Source of the DNA: Actinomyces marseillensis
Lineage (GTDB): Bacteria; Actinomycetota; Actinomycetes; Actinomycetales; Actinomycetaceae
Direction: 5' to 3'
Assembly (NCBI RefSeq): GCF_900155605.1
Contig: NZ_LT707420.1
Coordinates: 2,650-38,618, forward strand
Length of the DNA: 35,969 nucleotides
A model generated the notes under the pieces. That model did no database searches. It was not told where the DNA came from and was given only the letters and a program-made list of their open reading frames with translations. Positions 30,741 through 35,969 of the stretch are shown here, piece by piece. How positions within the stretch are numbered: the stretch's first letter is position 1; every line of letters begins with the position of its first letter. Made by a program: the position numbers and the translations under genes.

Positions 30741-32483
30741 ATGAACGTTGCAGAGCAGCTTGTTGCCCAACTCATCGACGCCGGCGTCCACCGCGTCTAT
30801 GGCATCGTTGGCGACTCACTCAACCCCGTCGTCGATGCAATCCGTAAGTCTGGCGGCAGCAAAAAGGGCGGGATTGACTGGGTTCACGTCCGTCATGAGG
30901 AAGCCGCTGCTTTCGCCGCGGCAGCCGAGGCCCAGCTCACCGGCAAGCTCGCTGTCTGCGCAGGTTCATGCGGCCCGGGAAACCTCCACCTCATTAATGG
31001 TCTCTATGACGCCCAACGCTCGGGCGCACCTGTCTTGGCTATCGCCTCGCACATTCCCAGCGTCCAGATCGGCCAGATGTACTTCCAGGAAACCCACCCC
31101 GATCGCCTCTTCAACGAGTGCTCGGTCTATAACGAGCTGATTTCCAGCGCCGAGCAGGCACCCCGCGTCGTCAACGCCGCGATCCGCCATGCCGTTGAGC
31201 TTTCTGGAGTCTCGGTCATCAGTCTTCCTGGCGATGTCTCTGATCTCAAGGCAAGCTCGCCTTCACCAAAGTACGTTCCCTCCCGCCGTCCCGTGCTCAC
31301 CCCGAATGAGGAGGATGTCCGCCAGCTCGCAGACGTCCTCAACCGTGCAAAGAAGGTTGCCATCTTTGCCGGTGCCGGTGTTGAGGGCGCACACGATGAG
31401 GTCATCGAACTCGCTGATGTTTTGAAGGCCCCAATCGGCCATACTTTGCGCGGTAAGGATTTTATCCAGTACAACAACCCCTTTGATGTCGGTATGACCG
31501 GCCTGCTGGGTTATGGTGCCGCTGCTGAAGGCATGAACGATGCCGATGTTCTGATCATGCTGGGTACCGACTTCCCCTACGATCAGTTCCTGCCCAATAC
31601 GTTCACCGTTCAGGTTGAGAACCGCCCCGAAAAGCTGGGCCGTCGTACCGATGTTTCGCTTCCCATTCACAGTGACGTCAAACCCCTGATCGCAGCGCTC
31701 TTGCCACTGCTTGACCGCGATCGTTCGGATGCTTTCCTCAAGGCAAAAGTGAAGAAGCACTCGAAGATCATGCACTCCCCCGTCGGCGCCTACACGCGCA
31801 ATGCGGAGCACATGAAGCCGATCCATCCCGAGTATGCGGCACACATCCTCAACGAGGTTGCTGCAAAGGATGCAGTCTTCACTGCCGACACCGGTATGTG
31901 TAACGTGTGGACTGCGCGTTACATCGATCCCCTTGGGAGCCGTCGCCTGATTGGTTCTTTGCTCCACGGTTCGATGGCGAATGCTCTCCCAATGGCTATT
32001 GGCGCCCAGGTCGCATACCCGAATCGTCAGGTCGTTTCGGTCTCGGGTGACGGTGGCCTCGCAATGCTCTTGGGCGAATTGGTCACCGCGCGCATGCATG
32101 ATTTGCCCATCAAGGTTGTCGTATTCAATAACTCGACGTTGGGCATGGTCAAGCTGGAGATGCTGGTCAACGGCCTTCCCGATTACGGCACCGATGTCCA
32201 CGACGTCAACTACGCTGATGTTGCTTCTGCGGTCGGCTTCCACGGCGAGCGCGTCACGGAGCCGACGCGTCTGCGCGCGGCTCTCGAGGACGCCTTCGCT
32301 TTTGACGGCCCGGCCCTAGTTGAAGTCATGACTGATCCGAATGCGCTTTCGCTTCCTCCTGAGATCCGTTCGGGCCAGGTGATTGGTTTCGCGACAGCGA
32401 TGAGCAAGATCGTCTTGAACCGCGGCGCTGGCGAGGTCGTTTCAATGGCAACGTCGAATATGCGTAACATTCCGCGCTTGTAA
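30741..32483 (+). CDS. poxB: Pyruvate dehydrogenase (quinone)/pyruvate oxidase
   Basis: A 580-residue thiamine-diphosphate enzyme of the POX/acetolactate-synthase family. It decarboxylates pyruvate to acetate, passing electrons through FAD to quinone (PoxB type) or oxygen. The N-terminal PYR domain has HVRHEEAAAFAAAAEAQLTG with the catalytic Glu, followed by CAGSCGPGNLHLINGLYDA. The middle FAD-binding domain includes AIFAGAGVEGAHDEV. The C-terminal PP domain has the ThDP motif GDGGLAMLLGELVTA ending in VVFNNSTLGMVKLE. The length matches E. coli PoxB (572). An AAGGAG ribosome site precedes the ATG. It stands alone; no lactate or acetate-kinase gene is next to it. Quinone versus oxygen as acceptor is not decided by the sequence seen. 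Confidence 0.93.
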   Translation: MNVAEQLVAQLIDAGVHRVYGIVGDSLNPVVDAIRKSGGSKKGGIDWVHVRHEEAAAFAAAAEAQLTGKLAVCAGSCGPGNLHLINGLYDAQRSGAPVLAIASHIPSVQIGQMYFQETHPDRLFNECSVYNELISSAEQAPRVVNAAIRHAVELSGVSVISLPGDVSDLKASSPSPKYVPSRRPVLTPNEEDVRQLADVLNRAKKVAIFAGAGVEGAHDEVIELADVLKAPIGHTLRGKDFIQYNNPFDVGMTGLLGYGAAAEGMNDADVLIMLGTDFPYDQFLPNTFTVQVENRPEKLGRRTDVSLPIHSDVKPLIAALLPLLDRDRSDAFLKAKVKKHSKIMHSPVGAYTRNAEHMKPIHPEYAAHILNEVAAKDAVFTADTGMCNVWTARYIDPLGSRRLIGSLLHGSMANALPMAIGAQVAYPNRQVVSVSGDGGLAMLLGELVTARMHDLPIKVVVFNNSTLGMVKLEMLVNGLPDYGTDVHDVNYADVASAVGFHGERVTEPTRLRAALEDAFAFDGPALVEVMTDPNALSLPPEIRSGQVIGFATAMSKIVLNRGAGEVVSMATSNMRNIPRL

Positions 32484-32620
32484 GCATGAGGTGAGGGGGC
32501 GCTTCCTGCATTCCCTCATAGCGCTTCTTCTCCTTGACGAGGCCGCGGCCGGGTAGCCTGCACTTCTTCGCGCATCCCCGCCACGGCCTCGTCACGGTTT
32601 TACTGTTCCACTCATCCACC

Positions 32621-32674
32621 ACACGCGAAGCCCCACGCCCCCGACACGCGAAGCCCCACGCCCCGACACGCGAA
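32621..32674. repeat. GC-rich short tandem repeat
   Basis: The unit ACACGCGAAGCCCCACGCCC(C)CG occurs as a 23-base copy, a 22-base copy and a 9-base partial copy. Its start, ACACGCGAAGCC, resembles the arm of the 58-base palindromes that follow (ACACGAAGYC), so the two may be related. Confidence 0.8.
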
Positions 32675-32696
32675 TCACTCTCCGACCGCGATAAGA

Positions 32697-32754
32697 CACA
32701 CGAAGTCGGCGAAAGACACACGATATAAGCTGTGGCATTCCCAAACTTCCTGTG
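32697..32754. repeat. 58-bp imperfect palindromic repeat, copy 1
   Basis: Starts CACACGAAGTC and ends AACTTCCTGTG. It shares the internal ATAAGCTGTG.CATTCCC with copy 2. This is the most degraded of the three terminal pairings. Confidence 0.8.
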
Positions 32755-32832
32755 GAGGCTAAGGGACGGGAACAACGCGTCGAAGCAGGCCTAAACGCTG
32801 AGCGGCCAGCCGCCCAATCCGCTCTTCTGCTC

Positions 32833-32890
32833 CACACGAAGTCGGTAAATGACATATGAAATAAGCTGTGACATTCCCTGACTTCGTGTG
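32833..32890. repeat. 58-bp imperfect palindromic repeat, copy 2
   Basis: This copy has perfect 11-base terminal arms, CACACGAAGTC and GACTTCGTGTG, with an inner AATG/CATT pairing. It is separated from copy 1 by 78 bases and from copy 3 by 67. Confidence 0.85.
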
Positions 32891-32957
32891 GGAGAGCTAA
32901 GGAATTAAGGCGAGGCCGCACTACCTCCAAGGCAACGGGTAGGCCACTGCTACCCAA

Positions 32958-33015
32958 CACACGAAGCCGGCAAATGACACAGGCTATAACCTGCGCTTTT
33001 CCGCGACTTCGTGTG
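32958..33015. repeat. 58-bp imperfect palindromic repeat, copy 3
   Basis: The arms are CACACGAAGCC and GACTTCGTGTG, with one arm mismatch. The interior differs from copies 1 and 2 more than the arms do (for example CTATAACCTGCGC), while the length is exactly 58. Confidence 0.85.
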
Positions 33016-33181
33016 TCAATAGTGAGGGCTTGGCACGGCTAACGCAGCACACAGCGGGCACGGCAGAAACCCCGATCGACAGGTACAAACGGCACGTGGC
33101 GAGCGCGCAATCGGCAAGCGGCAAGAGCGCAAACGACCGCGGTACGAGATAAGAAACCCAGCAGCACTTCAAACACAAACG
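33016..33181. other. Gene-free stretch between the repeats and the adhesin terminator
   Basis: The whole interval 32484-33335 carries no credible gene. After the poxB stop, a weak TGAGGG/CCCTCA hairpin (about 32493-32518) may end transcription. The tandem repeat and the three palindromes follow. This last part shows no feature that I can name. Confidence 0.5.
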
Positions 33182-33217
33182 CAGGTGGGTCCCATCCAAA
33201 TGGACGGGACCCACCTG
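33182..33217 (-). terminator. Terminator after adhesin gene 1
   Basis: A near-perfect hairpin: CAGGTGGGTCCC.TCCA against TGGA.GGGACCCACCTG, with a two-base loop and one internal mismatch. On the minus strand it runs into a T-rich tract (CGTTTGTGTTTG). Confidence 0.82.
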
Positions 33218-33335
33218 TATATTTCGCGAGAGCCTATTCCTCGAGAATTCCTCTTTCTCGGAGCTTCGGTTACCTCAGAAACTCTGCTACCTCACGCGCT
33301 CGAACCTAAGCTCGAGGTCGAGGCAAACGGAACGC

Positions 33336-34613
33336 TCACGCCTGCTGACGTCGACGCATCAAGGCCACACCAAGAGCAAGGCCGAGAGCACCCAGACCGA
33401 TCACCGGAGCAGCATTCACACCAGTGTGCGCAAGACTCTTCTTCGGAGGAACCGTCGTGCTCACACTTGGCGAGGGAACAGTCGTTGACTCAGAAGGAGA
33501 AGGCACAGTCGTGGGCGGAGTCGTCACAGAGGGCGTCGGAGGAGTTGTGCGCAACTGTCCCTCAAGCTCCCCCCATCCAACAGTTTCGATAGCAATAGTG
33601 CGTTCGGTTGATTTCCCATTAACTACTGCAGTGTTCTTGAAGCTGGTGCCAACGGTTGCAGAACCAGGAATCTTGAGCTCTGTGTAGTACTTGAGCAAGT
33701 AGTAGGCATCGCTATTTGAGTTCGGGAAAGAAGCAACAAAGCCATCCGCCGTCTCAGTCAAGGTGAAGGTTCCACCATTGACAGAACCGCCAATTTTGAC
33801 GCTTTGTGCGGGATGTTGATGGTTCACATCCGCCTTGAAATCAGCCAATGAATTCCACTTGTACAAGCGTGTTTGCTGCCAAGCATTCGGCGCTGGATCA
33901 TTGAACAGCTTGTAGCCACCGTGGGAGGTGTCAAAAGTATCAGTAATGTTGATGGTATTCGAAGTGATATTACGTTCGGGGAGGTAAATCTCCCATGTAA
34001 AACGATCATTGTGGCCATCATGCAGCTGCCAACCGTACTTGTAGGGATCAACAGGTGCATACCCGGTTGTATTCCTCACGATATTGCCATTGGGCACAGT
34101 CGTCGTCAGCGTAACAGTGTGATTAATTGTGAAGCTAAAGGAATCAGAAGCTGATTCGCGAGTCATATCCGCAAGAACATGAATATCGCCCTTCATATTC
34201 ACATGTCGCTTTGCATAGTCGGTAAAGACACAGCTAAGCGATTGCCCCTCGCCTGCCGGAATTGCACAATTAAGCGCAGTTCCACCGCCATTCTTATCAT
34301 CAACATTAAAGCGGGTAGCGCGAGTACGCAGTTCACTAGGCAGCTGAATAGTAATCGTATCCCCTTCGGTCACAGCCTTAGCGCTTGTATCGAAAGAGAA
34401 ATCCATGACGTAGTTATCCCAGACGTAGTTTGGCCCATGCGGATGCGAGCTATTCGTCATCGTCATGCCAGTCACAACATCAACCTCTACTGCCTGAGCA
34501 GCGGGTAACGTCGGAGAGAACACAGTGAGAGCTCCCGCTCCCACAAATGCACAGGCAATTGTGCCAGCGATTGAAGCACGCAGCATCTGTGCACGCGTAG
34601 CATCGTTATTCAT
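33336..34613 (-). CDS. Sortase-anchored MSCRAMM/Sdr-like surface adhesin
   Basis: About 425 residues from the preferred ATG at 34613, giving a clean signal peptide (basic start, IAGTIACAFVGAGALTVF, cleavage near AAQA-VEVD). A GTG at 34643 would add ten residues. The mature part resembles the paired Ig-like N2-N3 domains of fibrinogen-binding Sdr adhesins. It contains CVFTDYAKRHVNMKGDIHV, matching their TYTFTDYVD motif, and MDFSFDTSAKAVTEGDTITIQLP. A Pro/Thr/Ser stalk (TTPPTPSVTTPPTTVPSPSE) reaches toward the wall. It ends with an LAHTG sortase signal, a hydrophobic helix and RRRQQA. No sortase gene is in the window. It is a tandem paralogue of the next gene. The host ligand is unknown. Confidence 0.85.
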   Translation of the reverse strand: MNNDATRAQMLRASIAGTIACAFVGAGALTVFSPTLPAAQAVEVDVVTGMTMTNSSHPHGPNYVWDNYVMDFSFDTSAKAVTEGDTITIQLPSELRTRATRFNVDDKNGGGTALNCAIPAGEGQSLSCVFTDYAKRHVNMKGDIHVLADMTRESASDSFSFTINHTVTLTTTVPNGNIVRNTTGYAPVDPYKYGWQLHDGHNDRFTWEIYLPERNITSNTINITDTFDTSHGGYKLFNDPAPNAWQQTRLYKWNSLADFKADVNHQHPAQSVKIGGSVNGGTFTLTETADGFVASFPNSNSDAYYLLKYYTELKIPGSATVGTSFKNTAVVNGKSTERTIAIETVGWGELEGQLRTTPPTPSVTTPPTTVPSPSESTTVPSPSVSTTVPPKKSLAHTGVNAAPVIGLGALGLALGVALMRRRQQA

Positions 34614-34952
34614 CACATTCTTGTCTTTCTGGAGGGATGTCACTTACGTGACTCGACATCCTCAGGCTAACACGGCCACATTCAGCTTCAATTCAGCCTC
34701 CATTGCCTAAACAACAATTTTTTACCCCCTAAATCCGCGTAATTCCAACGTTCTTTGCAGCCAAACCGAAAATCCTCCCCGGTACATTCCTGAATATTCT
34801 TCAAGAAGTCTCAGTTTCTGACAGAGCGTAAAAAATTAACATCTTGACAGAAGCGAGACTGCTCGAACCCTCAGCTTTCCAAGGAGCTTGAACTGACCAA
34901 CAGCACACATTCAGACAAATAGCCCCTGATCATCGGTAATTTGGGGCAAAGC
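34614..34952. other. Upstream region of adhesin gene 1
   Basis: The interval between the two adhesin genes is about 410 bases long. It must hold the promoter of gene 1, since the previous gene ends at a strong terminator. It is AT-richer than the surroundings. I cannot pick convincing -35/-10 hexamers or an operator. Confidence 0.4.
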
Positions 34953-34953
34953 G

Positions 34954-34983
34954 ATGGGCCCCATCCTTTCGGATGGGGCCCAT
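34954..34983 (-). terminator. Terminator after adhesin gene 2
   Basis: ATGGGCCCCATCC (34954-34966) pairs perfectly with GGATGGGGCCCAT (34971-34983) over a four-base loop. The T-tract on the minus strand is short (CGCTTTGCC). The design is very like the terminator of gene 1. Confidence 0.82.
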
Positions 34984-35022
34984 GATCATAGTTTCGTTTC
35001 TACACGAAGTTGCTTACTCGCC

Positions 35023-35969
35023 TTAGGCCGAGGCTTGCTCGCGACGACGCATGAGCGCGACGCCCAGTGCCAGTCCCAATGCTCCAAGTCCAATTGCAGG
35101 AACGGTCATAGCACCGGTGTGGGCCAGGGAGGTCTTCGGCGAAGGCGTAGTCGACGTACTCGGGGAGGGTGTGGCCTCGGTAGTGGACTCAGAAGGCGAG
35201 GGGGTCACCGTGGTTGCCGGAGGGGTCGAGGTTGTGGACGTCGGAGGGGTGGGACGACGATCAGCCTCGAGGTCACCCCAGCCAACTGTTTCAATCGCAA
35301 TGTTGCGCTCAGCAGTCATGCCGTTGACGTCGGCCTTGTTATTGAAGACGTTTCCAGGCTTTGCATTCTCCGGAATATTCAGCACGGTGTAGTACTTGAT
35401 CATGTAGTACGCGTCGCTGTTGGAGTTCGGGAAAGAAGCAACGAAGCCAGTCGAAGTCTCGGTCATGGTGAAGGTACCACCATTGACCGCTCCGCCAACG
35501 GGAATACTCTCAACGTAGTTCTGGTGACTCGGGTCAGCCTTGAAGTCATCAAGAGAGTTCCACTTGAGCAAGCGCGTTCGCTGCCAGGCATTCGGATCCG
35601 TTGAGGGGTCATTGAACAGCTTGTAACCGCCATTGGCAGTGTCGAAGGTGTCAGTCACTGAAATGGTGCCCGAGTGAATGTTGCGTTCCGGGATGTAGAC
35701 CTCCCAGGTGAAACGTTCTTTGTGTCCCTCGTGCAGCTGCCAGCCAAACTTCCACGGAGTATCGGGAGCGTAGCCGTTCGTGTTCGGGATGACGTTGCCG
35801 TTTTCAATGTCCGCAGGCAGGACGATGTCATGGCCAATCGTGAACTCAAAGTGCGTTGAGGTGGTCGCGCGAGTCATATCGGCGAGGACGTGAATGTCGC
35901 CCTTCATATTGACATGCTCATCGGCGTAATCAGTGAACGCACAGTGGAGGGTCTGGCCGACGCCGGCCG
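35023..35969 (-). CDS. Second sortase-anchored Sdr-like adhesin, 5' end outside the window
   Basis: The open frame runs to the window edge, so the gene is cut at its 5' end; 314 C-terminal residues are visible. The first visible residues (AGVGQTLHCAFTDYADEHVN) align with AGEGQSLSCVFTDYAKRHVN in the neighbour, so the true start lies beyond the window. The two proteins agree closely through WQLH.GH..RFTWE.Y.PERNI, YKLFNDP, WNSL.DFKAD and VASFPNSNSDAYY. They differ mainly in the Pro/Thr/Ser stalk. The ending is LAHTG, a hydrophobic helix and RRREQASA, a sortase anchor. The pair arose by tandem duplication and may bind different host ligands or be phase- or antigen-variants. It is followed by its own terminator. 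Confidence 0.86.
   Translation of the reverse strand, partial: AGVGQTLHCAFTDYADEHVNMKGDIHVLADMTRATTSTHFEFTIGHDIVLPADIENGNVIPNTNGYAPDTPWKFGWQLHEGHKERFTWEVYIPERNIHSGTISVTDTFDTANGGYKLFNDPSTDPNAWQRTRLLKWNSLDDFKADPSHQNYVESIPVGGAVNGGTFTMTETSTGFVASFPNSNSDAYYMIKYYTVLNIPENAKPGNVFNNKADVNGMTAERNIAIETVGWGDLEADRRPTPPTSTTSTPPATTVTPSPSESTTEATPSPSTSTTPSPKTSLAHTGAMTVPAIGLGALGLALGVALMRRREQASA

Noticed and set aside
31263-32243. 326-residue frame on the minus strand
   Set aside because: Antisense to poxB.
32592-32960. 122-residue minus-strand frame across the palindromic repeats
   Set aside because: It is made of translated repeats and low-complexity sequence, with no ribosome site or homology recognised.
32697-33015. 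CRISPR array
   Set aside because: Only three repeats, too long and too divergent, with unequal gaps and no cas genes nearby.
32984-33214. 76-residue minus-strand frame
   Set aside because: It begins inside a terminator hairpin and overlaps a palindromic repeat.

Overview
The window looks like chromosome of a moderately high-GC actinobacterium, most likely a member of the Actinomycetaceae (Actinomyces/Schaalia-like). The grounds are: rRNA leader and spacer boxes of actinobacterial type; an mscL / 5-formyl-THF cyclo-ligase / galU-moeA-rimJ-membrane protein gene order of the kind seen in mycobacteria and corynebacteria; a DtxR/IdeR-like box before feoA; and surface proteins ending in an LAHTG sortase signal. 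The genus is inferred from gene content, not from an rRNA comparison.

Layout. 1-5420: an rRNA operon on the minus strand (promoter, leader, 16S, spacer without tRNA, 23S); the 5S gene would lie beyond the left edge. Flanking inverted repeats would fold into the pre-16S and pre-23S processing stems. 5581-6987: an AGCS sodium:amino-acid symporter. 7148-11337 (minus): galU, a MoeA-like protein, a RimJ-like acetyltransferase, a disordered membrane protein and tRNA-Ala(CGC). This cluster resembles the Glp/GlpR cell-division locus of corynebacteria, and the MoeA-like protein lacks lysines expected of the enzyme. 11358-12544 (plus): 5-formyl-THF cyclo-ligase and mscL. 12619-16947 (minus): a small hypothetical protein and a 1358-residue DUF4011/superfamily-1-helicase/nuclease-type protein whose ATPase and nuclease motifs are all degraded. 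17063-18751: formate-THF ligase. 18843-21339 (minus): a compact feoA-feoB-feoC-like operon with overlapping stops and starts, extra cysteine motifs and an iron-box candidate.

21550-30539 is the most unusual block, all on the plus strand: a 1010-residue TPR-like protein, an EamA/DMT transporter, a complete Hsp90/HtpG-like ATPase and a 1009-residue paralogue of the first TPR-like protein. The two large paralogues are nearly co-linear and strongly conserved over about 350 N-terminal residues, including a CxxC and a C-x6-C pair, and diverge in the C-terminal half. I propose this as a candidate uncharacterised Hsp90-TPR system; the function is unknown.

30741-32483: a ThDP-dependent pyruvate oxidase/dehydrogenase (PoxB type). 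32484-33335: an 850-base gene-free stretch with three 58-bp imperfect palindromes and a short GC-rich tandem repeat. 33336-35969 (minus): two tandem, closely related, cell-wall-anchored MSCRAMM/Sdr-like adhesins, the second cut by the window end, each followed by a strong hairpin terminator.
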